Below, one piece after another: positions 7,676 to 14,596 of a DNA stretch of 19,178 nt. The notes under the pieces are model-generated. The model was not told the origin of the DNA, ran no database searches, and saw nothing but the letters and a program-made list of their open reading frames with translations. The stretch's first letter is position 1. Each line of letters starts with the position of its first letter. A program made the translations under genes and the position numbers. Source of the stretch: Deltaproteobacteria bacterium (GTDB taxonomy: Bacteria; Desulfobacterota; SM23-61). The stretch is from NCBI GenBank assembly GCA_026388915.1, contig JAPLIW010000453.1, positions 1 to 19,178 of the forward strand. Reading direction: 5' to 3'.

Positions 7676-8020
7676 TTACTTGTCGGCAGCGGTCACGGAA
7701 TCAACGCCCTCTTTTTTCAGGTCGTATTTCTGCACGATCCCGCCCTTGGCGTAAACATCCAGGGTGTGCTTGATCACGATGTTCTTGGTCCAGACCCGCG
7801 GCTGTTCTTCGTAATAGGTGTAAATATACTTCGTCGTGTCGGCCGAAACCGCTTCCTTTTTGAAGGGCTGCCCGAAGACTTCCACCACTTTCCCTTCGGA
7901 GGTGCCGGGGACGATCTGATCCAATTTGGCCTTTTCGATCGGGGTCCCCACAAAGTACGGTTTGCCACAGCCAATGGAAAAAGCTATGACCGGAATGAGA
8001 AGCAGCATCCAGAATTTCAT
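7676..8020 (-). CDS. Small lipoprotein, SmpA/BamE-like
   Basis: A 114-residue protein with a classic lipoprotein signal: a Lys near the N-terminus, a hydrophobic core and a lipobox-like SIGC with the lipidated Cys at 18. The mature part has the pattern of the SmpA/OmlA (BamE) fold, with IVPGTSEGKVVEVFGQPFKKE (the G-x-S/T, Glu and FGxP elements) followed by strands (TKYIYTYY, KHTLDVYAKGGIVQKYDL). It is probably anchored to an outer or inner membrane face in the periplasm. BamE itself helps outer-membrane protein assembly, but the fold is widespread and no Bam gene is nearby, so no role is assigned. AAGGAG lies 6 nt before the ATG. Its own promoter and terminator indicate a single-gene unit. 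Confidence 0.85.
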   Translation of the reverse strand: MKFWMLLLIPVIAFSIGCGKPYFVGTPIEKAKLDQIVPGTSEGKVVEVFGQPFKKEAVSADTTKYIYTYYEEQPRVWTKNIVIKHTLDVYAKGGIVQKYDLKKEGVDSVTAADK

Positions 8021-8057
8021 TTTTTTCTCCTTTCAGGGTTTTTTCGTTCAGGGAAAA

Positions 8058-8086
8058 ATTATAGAAAGTATACATTTAAAAGTAAA
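8058..8086 (-). promoter_or_regulatory. Promoter of the lipoprotein gene
   Basis: On the minus strand: TTTACT (8081-8086), a 17-nt spacer, a perfect TATAAT (8058-8063). It lies in a locally AT-rich stretch. Transcription would begin near 8051, about 30 nt before the ATG. This is the clearest -10 box in the window. Confidence 0.7.
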
Positions 8087-8188
8087 CAGAAAAAATGGGG
8101 TGAAACCCTTATTTTGACGGAGAAAGAACAGTATTTTACTCCCCCTTTTGTCTCCCGAATCTCCTTTCCGTCCGGTTGAGTCCGGGGA

Positions 8189-8731
8189 TTATTCTCCGGT
8201 TTTCTTCGACAGGCTTTCCGGAGAGAGGGGGATTTTTCGGAAAATGAGGTCTTCCAGCAGCAGGCTTTGACGCTCCATAGCATCGATCCAGGACCGGGCC
8301 TCCGGGCTTTTCCCGTACCGTTCCTTGAGGTCCTCAAACCGCTCTCCGAGGGAAACGATTTCCGTGTGCTTGACCCTCTTGTCGGCGTAGTGGACCACCT
8401 CCGCTTCGGTAAGCCTTCCATGATCCAAACCCGAGTCCAGGACCACGTGCTGGCGCACAACCTCGGCGACCTCCGGAAAGCCCAGTTCGCCAAGCAGGCG
8501 GGCCCCCGCCAGGGAATGATTCTCCCGGGTCTGGAAACTGGCCACCTTGGCGATATCATGCAGGAGGCTGGCCGCCTCCACCACCGCCGGGTCCAACCCC
8601 TCGCCCCGCCGGTTTAGCTCCCGGCACAGGGTCAGGGCGATTTGATGGACCCTCCGGCTGTGCTCGACTACGTTCTGCGGAACCTCATGCTTCCGGAGGA
8701 GAAGGAAACACTCTTCCACGCTGGGAACCAT
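8189..8731 (-). CDS. HD-domain phosphohydrolase
   Basis: A 180-residue cytoplasmic protein of the HD superfamily, metal-dependent phosphohydrolases. Metal-ligand candidates in order: H24 (NVVEHSRRV), the H58-D59 doublet (SLLHDIAK), H72 (RENHSLAGA), H95 (VVRQHV) and D117 (HYADKRV). The size and compact single domain resemble small HD proteins annotated as metal-dependent phosphohydrolases acting on nucleotides; the substrate is unknown. The ATG at 8731 is chosen over the upstream one at 8821: GAGAGG lies about 5 nt before it, the extension (MPRSEGGQVGGKTV...) has low complexity, and a candidate promoter maps inside it. It is not obviously part of an operon. Confidence 0.85.
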   Translation of the reverse strand: MVPSVEECFLLLRKHEVPQNVVEHSRRVHQIALTLCRELNRRGEGLDPAVVEAASLLHDIAKVASFQTRENHSLAGARLLGELGFPEVAEVVRQHVVLDSGLDHGRLTEAEVVHYADKRVKHTEIVSLGERFEDLKERYGKSPEARSWIDAMERQSLLLEDLIFRKIPLSPESLSKKTGE

Positions 8732-8749
8732 GGCGCCTCTCTTGCGGCC

Positions 8750-8778
8750 ATCATACCATCCCGATCCCGGGGGGACAA
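8750..8778 (-). promoter_or_regulatory. Candidate promoter of the HD-domain gene
   Basis: On the minus strand: TTGTCC (8773-8778), a 17-nt spacer, TATGAT (8750-8755). The predicted start near 8743 gives a leader of only about 12 nt before the ATG at 8731, just enough for its GAGAGG. If real, it excludes the start at 8821. Confidence 0.4.
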
Positions 8779-8856
8779 TGACTGTTTTCCCACCAACTTG
8801 CCCACCCTCACTTCTCGGCAAGTAGTTGTAAGTCTTATTGAGTTTCGGCCGTAGCC

Positions 8857-9083
8857 CGGCCCGAAAGCAAGGGCCTTGTGCGCAAAAACCATGAGGCGTT
8901 TTTCATTTCCTGGACCGGGCGGGCAAGCTGTTCTTCCCACAAGAACCGGGTTATTACGTTGTAGGGGCGCCCGGCTGGGCGCCCGATGCGCCCGCCTCAT
9001 CCTGCGGATGCACGGGGGGGTCTCCGGGGGGAATTCTTTTCCCGCCGATGCTTTTTGCGCACAAGGCCCTTGCTTCCGGGCCG
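8857..9083. repeat. 227-bp foldback element with 32-nt terminal inverted repeats
   Basis: The left arm (8857-8888) and right arm (9052-9083) are inverted copies matching at 31 of 32 positions and read CGGCCCGAAAGCAAGGGCC and onward to CGCAAAAA. Between them is a second small fold, GGGCGCCC-GGCT-GGGCGCCC (8965-8984). No open frame inside looks like a protein. It fills the gap between the HD gene and tig. The arms could be the ends of a non-autonomous mobile element; no target-site duplication was evident by eye. Confidence 0.85.
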
Positions 9084-9147
9084 CAAGCTTGCTTTTCCGC
9101 AGAAGAGGCAATCGCAATAGTTAAGCCAGGGAAGTTCCCCCCAATCA

Positions 9148-9176
9148 TTGACTAAACGCGGAATGTCTGCTAATTT
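9148..9176 (+). promoter_or_regulatory. Candidate promoter of the tig-clpP-clpX operon
   Basis: TTGACT (9148-9153), a 17-nt spacer, TAATTT (9171-9176), with a better -10-like TTTAAT overlapping at 9174-9179 but at 20 nt spacing. The start point would be near 9183, about 60 nt before the tig ATG. No heat-shock (CIRCE) inverted repeat is visible. Confidence 0.5.
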
Positions 9177-9244
9177 AATCATTAATCTTGCCAGTCCTTT
9201 CCCCAGCCTGCAGGATTGAATCCCAGTATTATACTGAGGTGTGA

Positions 9245-10552
9245 ATGAAGGTACAAATCGAAAATACAGGTCCTTTTGAAAAGAAGATTTTTTTTGAGAT
9301 TCCCCGGGAAGTGGTTTCTCAGGAAGTGGAATCGACTTACAAGTCCCTGAATCGGAATGTAAAGCTGAAGGGATTTCGGCCGGGAAAAGTCCCCCGGTCC
9401 ATCCTGGAGCGGTATTACAAGGCTCAGGTGGAAAGCGAAGTCATCACCAAGCTGATCGAGGATTCCTACGGGAAAGCCGTGGAGGAAAATAACCTCTTTC
9501 CGGTGGCCCCCCCCGCCGTTCTGGACCGCGCTTTTGAGCCCGGCAAGGACTTCACCTATACGGTGACCGTGGAGGTCAAACCGGAGATCGCCGTGGAGGG
9601 ATATCTGGGCCTGGAGGTAGAAAAGCCCGCAGTCACGGTCACGGATGAAGAGGTGGAAGCCCGGCTCAAGGCTCTTCAGGAAACCCACGCCCAGATCAAG
9701 CCGTTGGAAGCGGACCGGCCGGTCCAGGAAAAGGACCTGGTCGTCGTCGACTTCGAAGGCAGCCTGGGGGGAAAGCCCCTGGAAGACTGGAAGGTCAAGG
9801 ACCACCTGGTCGAGGTGGGCTCCCAGACCCTCGTGGGGGGACTGGACCGCCAGCTCGTCGGCCTGCCCCTGCGTCAGAATCGGGACCTCCGCCTCGCCCT
9901 TCCGGACGACTACCCCCGGAAGGAATTGGCCGGGAAAGAGATCGCCGTACGGGTCCAGGTGAAAGAGTTGAAGGAAAAGATCCTCCCCGCCCTGGATGAC
10001 GAGTTCGCCAAAGAGGTGGGGGATTTCCAGAATCTGCCGGAGCTGAAGGACCGGCTCCGAAAGAACCTGGAGGAGCAGAAGGAGGCCCAGGCCACCCAGG
10101 CCGCCCGGGAAAAGCTCTTGGACCTCCTGCGGGAAAAACATTCTTTCGGCATTCCCAAGAGCCTGATCGAACGGCAGGCGGAAAATATCATGGCCCGGAC
10201 CGAAATGCGGCTCGCCCGTCAGGGGGTGAAGCTGGATGCGGCCAATCTGGACAATCAGAAACTCCGCGAATCCCTCATGCCTGCGGCGGAGAAGGAGGTT
10301 CGGGGAACCCTGATCCTGGAGAAGGTGGCGGAGAAGGAAAAGATCACCGTCAGCGATGAGGAGATGAACCAGAAGCTCGAACAACTGGCCGTCCAGCTGA
10401 ACCAGCGGGTTGAGCAGGTAAAGAATTATTACCAGAAAAAGGACCGCCTGGAAGACCTGCGGGCGATGATGCGGGAGGAGAAGACCCTCGATTTCCTCCT
10501 CGGCCGGGCGAAAATCAAAGAGGGGGGGAGCCCCCCGGAGGAAGGAAAATGA
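9245..10552 (+). CDS. tig: Trigger factor (ribosome-associated chaperone, PPIase)
   Basis: A 435-residue protein, the usual size of trigger factor, which docks at the ribosomal exit tunnel and shields nascent chains. Domains: the N-terminal ribosome-binding domain with signature GFRPGKVP (43-50), an FKBP-type prolyl isomerase domain (about 160-245: DLVVVDFEGSLGGKPL, then VGSQTLVGGLDRQLVGL) and a long helical C-terminal chaperone domain. GAGGT lies 4 nt before the ATG. The stop overlaps the clpP start by 4 nt (ATGA), which indicates translational coupling. The tig-clpP-clpX order is conserved in many bacteria and supports all three assignments. Confidence 0.97.
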   Translation: MKVQIENTGPFEKKIFFEIPREVVSQEVESTYKSLNRNVKLKGFRPGKVPRSILERYYKAQVESEVITKLIEDSYGKAVEENNLFPVAPPAVLDRAFEPGKDFTYTVTVEVKPEIAVEGYLGLEVEKPAVTVTDEEVEARLKALQETHAQIKPLEADRPVQEKDLVVVDFEGSLGGKPLEDWKVKDHLVEVGSQTLVGGLDRQLVGLPLRQNRDLRLALPDDYPRKELAGKEIAVRVQVKELKEKILPALDDEFAKEVGDFQNLPELKDRLRKNLEEQKEAQATQAAREKLLDLLREKHSFGIPKSLIERQAENIMARTEMRLARQGVKLDAANLDNQKLRESLMPAAEKEVRGTLILEKVAEKEKITVSDEEMNQKLEQLAVQLNQRVEQVKNYYQKKDRLEDLRAMMREEKTLDFLLGRAKIKEGGSPPEEGK

Positions 10553-11148
10553 CTCTCATCCCCATGGTTGTGGAACAGACGTCCCGGGGAGAACGGGCCT
10601 ATGATATTTACTCCCGTCTGCTCAAGGACCGGATCATCTTTATCGGCACTCCCATCGATGACACCGTGGCCAATCTGATCATTGCCCAGCTCCTCTTCCT
10701 GGAGGCGGAAGATCCGGACAAAGACATCCACCTCTATCTGAATTCCCCCGGGGGCCTGGTGACCGCCGGCCTGGCCCTCTACGACACCATGCAGTACGTG
10801 AAGCCCAAGATCTCCACCCTCTGCATGGGCCAGGCTGCCAGCATGGCGGCGGTCCTTCTGGCTGCGGGCGAACCAGGAAAGCGTTTCGCCCTCCCCCACT
10901 CCCGGGTCCTCATCCATCAGCTCATGGGGGGAGTGCAGGGGCAGGCTACGGACATCGCCATCCACTCCCGGGAAATCCTGCGTATGAAGGACGAAATTAA
11001 CCGGATTATCGCCCACCACAGCGGTCATCCCCTGGAGAAAATCGAGAAGGACTCCGAACGGGACTTCTTCATGGACGGGAACCAGGCCAAGGAGTACGGC
11101 TTGATTGACGAAGTCATTTTCCGCAAACCGGTTCCCCAGATTCGATAA
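10549..11148 (+). CDS. clpP: ATP-dependent Clp protease proteolytic subunit
   Basis: A 199-residue serine protease subunit that forms the double-heptamer barrel of the Clp protease. The catalytic triad is visible: S98 (GQAASMAAVLLAAG), H123 (SRVLIHQ) and D172 (SERDFFMDG). The N-terminal MTLIPMVVEQTSRGERAYDIYSRLL is typical, including a short propeptide-like start. It works with the ClpX encoded next and probably degrades substrates unfolded by it. Its ATG overlaps the tig stop; clpX follows after 15 nt. Confidence 0.98.
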   Translation: MTLIPMVVEQTSRGERAYDIYSRLLKDRIIFIGTPIDDTVANLIIAQLLFLEAEDPDKDIHLYLNSPGGLVTAGLALYDTMQYVKPKISTLCMGQAASMAAVLLAAGEPGKRFALPHSRVLIHQLMGGVQGQATDIAIHSREILRMKDEINRIIAHHSGHPLEKIEKDSERDFFMDGNQAKEYGLIDEVIFRKPVPQIR

Positions 11149-11152
11149 ACCC

Positions 11153-11158
11153 GAGAGG
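11153..11158 (+). promoter_or_regulatory. Ribosome binding site fixing the TTG start of clpX
   Basis: GAGAGG, 5 nt before TTG at 11164-11166. No ATG lies in frame between it and the first conserved residues of the zinc-binding domain, so TTG is the likely start. Confidence 0.7.
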
Positions 11159-11163
11159 TTCGA

Positions 11164-12420
11164 TTGACCGAGCGGAAAGAAAAAGAGCGGACGGGAAATC
11201 TTTTCTGCTCCTTTTGCGGGAAAAACCAGTCGGAGGTCCGCAAGCTCATCGCCGGGCCGGCGGTGTACATCTGCGATGAGTGCGTGGCCCTGTGCAATGA
11301 AATCATCGCCGAGGGAGCGGACAAGGAAGAGTCGGCCCTGCGCAAGCATACCGTCCCCAAACCGGTGGAAATCAAAGCCATCCTCGACCAGCACGTCATC
11401 GGCCAGGAACGGGCCAAGAAGATTCTGGCCGTGGCGGTCCACAACCACTACAAGCGGATCGGGTCCCATATGGAGCTGGACGGGCTCGAAATCCAGAAGT
11501 CCAACATCCTGCTCCTCGGGCCCACGGGTTCGGGCAAAACCCTCCTGGCCCAGACCCTGGCCCGCATTCTCCAGGTGCCCTTCACCATGGCCGATGCCAC
11601 CAGCCTCACTGAAGCCGGTTACGTGGGGGAGGACGTGGAAAACATCATCCTCAGCCTCCTCCAGGCGGCGGATTTCGACGTGGAAAAGACCCAGCGGGGA
11701 ATCGTGTATATCGACGAGATCGATAAAATCTCCCGCAAATCGGACAGCCCCTCGATCACCCGGGATGTTTCCGGGGAGGGGGTCCAGCAGGCCCTTCTAA
11801 AGATCATCGAGGGGACGGTGGCCAACATCCCGCCCAAGGGAGGCCGGAAACACCCCCATCAGGACTACATCAAAGTCAACACCCAGAACATCCTCTTCGT
11901 CTGCGGGGGGGCCTTTGTCGGCCTGGAGAAGATCGTGGAGCAGCGCACCGACTCCAAGACCATGGGATTCGGCGCCGAGGCCCGGAGCCGGTCGGAAAGA
12001 CGGGTGGGGGAATGGCTCGCCGAGGTGCAGCCCGAGGACCTGCTGAAATTCGGGTTCATCCCCGAATTCATCGGCCGCCTGCCGGTGATCGCCAGCCTGG
12101 ACGACCTGGACGAGGCCGCGCTGGTGGCCATCCTCAAGGAGCCCAAGAACGCCCTCATCAAGCAGTACCAGAAACTCTTCGAATTCGAGAAGGTGAAACT
12201 GCGATTCACCGACGGGGCCCTTCTGGCCATCTCCCGGGAAGCCATGAAGCGCAAGACGGGCGCCCGGGGCCTGCGGTCCATCCTGGAATCCATCATGCTG
12301 GAGATCATGTACGAGCTGCCCTCCCAGAGCAATATCTCCGAGTGCATCGTCAACGAAGACGTGATCCAGAACCGCCAGAAACCCATCGTCCTTTACGCCA
12401 AGAAGGCGGAAACCGCCTGA
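11164..12420 (+). CDS. clpX: ClpX, ATP-dependent unfoldase of Clp protease
   Basis: A 418-residue AAA+ unfoldase, usual length. Seen: the N-terminal zinc-binding domain with C15, C18, C37 and C40 (CSFCGK, CDECVALC); Walker A GPTGSGKT (119-126); pore-1 loop GYVG (152-155); Walker B VYIDEID (181-187); pore-2 RKH (228-230); a ClpP-binding loop reading MGF (267-269) where E. coli has IGF; and the sensor-2 arginine in GARGLRS (366-372). It recognises and unfolds substrates and feeds them to ClpP. The start codon is TTG. It is the last gene of the operon: lon, which often follows clpX, is absent and tRNA genes come next after about 305 nt. Confidence 0.98.
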   Translation: MTERKEKERTGNLFCSFCGKNQSEVRKLIAGPAVYICDECVALCNEIIAEGADKEESALRKHTVPKPVEIKAILDQHVIGQERAKKILAVAVHNHYKRIGSHMELDGLEIQKSNILLLGPTGSGKTLLAQTLARILQVPFTMADATSLTEAGYVGEDVENIILSLLQAADFDVEKTQRGIVYIDEIDKISRKSDSPSITRDVSGEGVQQALLKIIEGTVANIPPKGGRKHPHQDYIKVNTQNILFVCGGAFVGLEKIVEQRTDSKTMGFGAEARSRSERRVGEWLAEVQPEDLLKFGFIPEFIGRLPVIASLDDLDEAALVAILKEPKNALIKQYQKLFEFEKVKLRFTDGALLAISREAMKRKTGARGLRSILESIMLEIMYELPSQSNISECIVNEDVIQNRQKPIVLYAKKAETA

Positions 12421-12626
12421 CTCAAATGCGGACTGGGGAATGCGGAATGCGGAGTAAAAACGGTTGCCGATTGCCTTTTTTTCGCTTTGAACAGGCAACC
12501 GGGAACGGGCAACATGCCGGCTCGCTGCTCTATGGACTTGAGGCATGTGAGCGCACTTCGGAGTCTGTTCATTCCGCACTCCGAATTCCGCATTCCGCAT
12601 TCGGAAGAATTCGGAAGAATTTTTAC
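12421..12626. repeat. Intergenic inverted-repeat region after clpX
   Basis: GAATGCGGAATGCGG at 12438-12452 is exactly inverted at 12588-12602 (15 nt each). Both arms consist of short GAATGCGG-type repeats; near the right end is a tandem TTCGGAAGAA-like repeat (12600-12620). A smaller inverted pair around GGTTGCC/GGCAACC lies inside. No coding signal is seen. The structure could end clpX transcription, but it has no T run directly after it. Confidence 0.7.
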
Positions 12627-12654
12627 TTGACAAATAATTTCAGGGTGATAAAGA
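12627..12654 (+). promoter_or_regulatory. Candidate promoter for the tRNA pair
   Basis: A perfect TTGACA (12627-12632), a 16-nt spacer and a weak TAAAGA (12649-12654). An AT-rich stretch (GAATTTTTAC) sits just upstream, as in UP elements of stable-RNA promoters. Transcription would begin near 12661, about 65 nt before tRNA-Val. Confidence 0.5.
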
Positions 12655-12725
12655 ATGAAATACTTTAAGGGACTCTTTTTTAACTTATCTGAATGGCGGG
12701 CCGCCTTGCTCCTTGAGTCCAACAA

Positions 12726-12798
12726 GGGCGGATAGCTCAGCTGGAAGAGCGCCTGCCTTACACGCAGGAGGGCACAGGTTCAATCCCTGTTCCGCCTA
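12726..12798 (+). tRNA. tRNA-Val (UAC anticodon)
   Basis: A complete 73-nt cloverleaf: acceptor GGGCGGA/TCCGCCT with a G-U first pair, D arm GCTC-N8-GAGC, anticodon stem CCTGC/GCAGG with loop CTTACAC (anticodon TAC), T arm ACAGG/CCTGT with loop TTCAATC, discriminator A. CCA is not encoded (the next bases are CCG). The T loop has A where the second T-loop purine is usually G, within normal variation. Confidence 0.95.
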
Positions 12799-12800
12799 CC

Positions 12801-12878
<78 letters not shown>

Positions 12879-12882
12879 GTGG

Positions 12883-12923
12883 AAAAAGGTCCCTTGTAAT
12901 AAGCCTTGCAAGGGACCTTTTTT
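12883..12923 (+). terminator. Strong rho-independent terminator after the tRNAs
   Basis: The perfect 14-bp stem AAAAAGGTCCCTTG / CAAGGGACCTTTTT (12883-12896 and 12909-12922) with a 12-nt loop is followed by a sixth T. Only 31 nt separate the T run from the radical SAM start, so any transcript reaching that gene from the tRNA promoter must read through this hairpin. Confidence 0.9.
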
Positions 12924-12954
12924 ATCTCGCGTCGCGCATTGAGGAAGGGAGAAA

Positions 12955-14361
12955 ATGAAAATTCTGCTCATGCAGCCCTCCCAGGAACGGGGGCTGGGAT
13001 TCCGCAGCCTGGCCGTGGTCGAGCCCCTGGGACTGGAGTCCATTGCCGGAAATATCTCCGAACATACCGTAAAAATCCTGGACTTGCGGATCGAGAACCA
13101 CCTGTCCCAGACGCTGCGGGACTTCCAGCCGGATTTCTGCGGCATCAACTGCTCCTTCACCATCGACGTCTACCAGACTAGGGAAATCGCCAGCCGGATT
13201 AAGAGCTGGAATCCCCGGGTTCCCGTTTACGTGGGCGGGCACCATGCCTCCCTCTCCCCGGAGGATTTTTACTGTTCCCATATCGACGGAGTGGTGGTGG
13301 GAGAAGGAGAGGCGGCCATCCGGGACCTGGTCAAAGCCCACGAGACCCACGGAGAGGTGAAGGCCATTCCCGGCCTGGTGGTCAACGAGTCCTCCGCGCC
13401 CTGTTACACCCCGAAGCGCCCCATGGTGGAAAACCTGGACGAGCTTCCCATCCCCGCCCGCCACCTCACCCGGAATTACCGCCGGCACTATTACCTGGGT
13501 TTCCAGAAGCCCTTTTCCATCATGGAAACGGCCCGCGGGTGCGCCTACCGCTGCGATTTCTGCAGCGTCTGGAAGTTCTTCAACGGCAAGTGCCGGATGA
13601 AGAGCCCGGAGCGGGTCATTCAGGAAATCAAGACCATTCCGGAGAAATACATTTTCCTGGCCGATGACAACTTTCTGCAGAGCGTCCCCCGCGCCGAACG
13701 CATCGCCCAGCTCATCAAGGAAAACCGGATCAAAAAGAGATTCACCTTCCAGGCCCGGAGCGATGCCATCGTGCGGCGCCCCGAGATCGTCCCCCTTCTG
13801 CGCCAGGCCGGGTTCTGGAAAGTCTTCATCGGTTTCGAGAAGATCGATGAAGAGGCCCTGAGCCAGCTGAACAAGCACAACTCCGTGCAGAACAACGAGG
13901 AAGCCCTGAAGATCCTCCGGGCCCACGGCATGGAGATCATCGCCGCCTTCATCATCGATCCTTCTTTCCAGAAGCAGGACTTTCAGCGCCTCCGCCAGTA
14001 TATCCTGGACCGGAAGCTCTACTCTCCCTCGCTGACCATCCTGACCCCTCTTCCCGGCACCGACCTCTTCACCCAGCTCAAGGAAAAGCTGGTCACCACC
14101 AACTACGAGCTCTTCGACTACGTCCACGCCGTTCTTCCTACCAAGCTCAAGCTACCGGACTTTTACCGGGAGTTCACCGAACTCTACAAGGCGGGGTACG
14201 CCTGGTCGCAGATCGGCTGGGAAGGCGTGGCCGCCCTCCTGCGCCATACCTTCACCATTTCCCATTTGGTTTCCATGAAGCGGGCGGCGTGGGCTTCCGT
14301 CGATCCGATGAACTACCTGGCGGCCCACGAACGACGGGGAGTTCCACTGAAGATCCGTTAG
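12955..14361 (+). CDS. B12-binding-type radical SAM protein
   Basis: A 468-residue protein with an N-terminal cobalamin-binding-type Rossmann domain (about 1-130; MKILLMQPSQ, then VYVGGHHASLSPEDF) and a radical SAM core with the 4Fe-4S motif C196-x3-C200-x2-C203 (ARGCAYRCDFCSVW). The core then shows the usual barrel elements (FLADDNFL, VFIGFEKIDEEAL). No DxHxxG motif is visible, so any cobalamin would bind without a histidine ligand, as in BchE-like enzymes. Family members methylate or rearrange varied substrates (for example hopanoid- or tetrapyrrole-related); which applies here cannot be told. The AGGAAGGGA run precedes the ATG. It lies directly behind the tRNA terminator with no room for a usual promoter of its own. 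Confidence 0.87.
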   Translation: MKILLMQPSQERGLGFRSLAVVEPLGLESIAGNISEHTVKILDLRIENHLSQTLRDFQPDFCGINCSFTIDVYQTREIASRIKSWNPRVPVYVGGHHASLSPEDFYCSHIDGVVVGEGEAAIRDLVKAHETHGEVKAIPGLVVNESSAPCYTPKRPMVENLDELPIPARHLTRNYRRHYYLGFQKPFSIMETARGCAYRCDFCSVWKFFNGKCRMKSPERVIQEIKTIPEKYIFLADDNFLQSVPRAERIAQLIKENRIKKRFTFQARSDAIVRRPEIVPLLRQAGFWKVFIGFEKIDEEALSQLNKHNSVQNNEEALKILRAHGMEIIAAFIIDPSFQKQDFQRLRQYILDRKLYSPSLTILTPLPGTDLFTQLKEKLVTTNYELFDYVHAVLPTKLKLPDFYREFTELYKAGYAWSQIGWEGVAALLRHTFTISHLVSMKRAAWASVDPMNYLAAHERRGVPLKIR

Positions 14362-14596
14362 TCTCTTAAGATTCAAGCGGTGTGCAAGATGGCGTCAAAA
14401 CTTCCAATGGAAAGGGCCCATTCCTAATTCGAAGCACGAAATCCGAAATGGGAAACAAATTAAAAGGGTCCAAAATCAAATCTCTTTTTTGGTCTGCGGT
14501 TTTTGAATTTTTGTATTTCGAATTTGTTTCGGATTTCGATATTCGGATTTCGGATTTTTCAATGCCTCGAAACTGCTTGGTTCCGGCTATGCGCAG
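14362..14596. repeat. Inverted-repeat region between convergent genes
   Basis: CGAAATCCGAAA (14437-14448) is inverted at 14527-14538, and AAACAAATT (14453-14461) at 14521-14529. The region is AT-rich, unlike its neighbours, and repeats the motif TTCGGATTT several times near the right end. It lies between the stops of the radical SAM gene and the transglycosylase, so it may work as a bidirectional terminator. No gene is seen. Confidence 0.7.

Noticed and set aside
8668..9148. Frames across the foldback element on both strands
   Set aside because: Products are Pro/Arg/Gly-rich and cross the inverted repeat; no start signal is convincing.
9182..10384. A 400-codon minus-strand frame over tig
   Set aside because: Antisense shadow; trigger factor is clear on the plus strand.
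12922..14127. A 401-codon minus-strand frame over the radical SAM gene
   Set aside because: Antisense shadow with no recognisable domain; the plus strand has the CxxxCxxC motif and a ribosome site.
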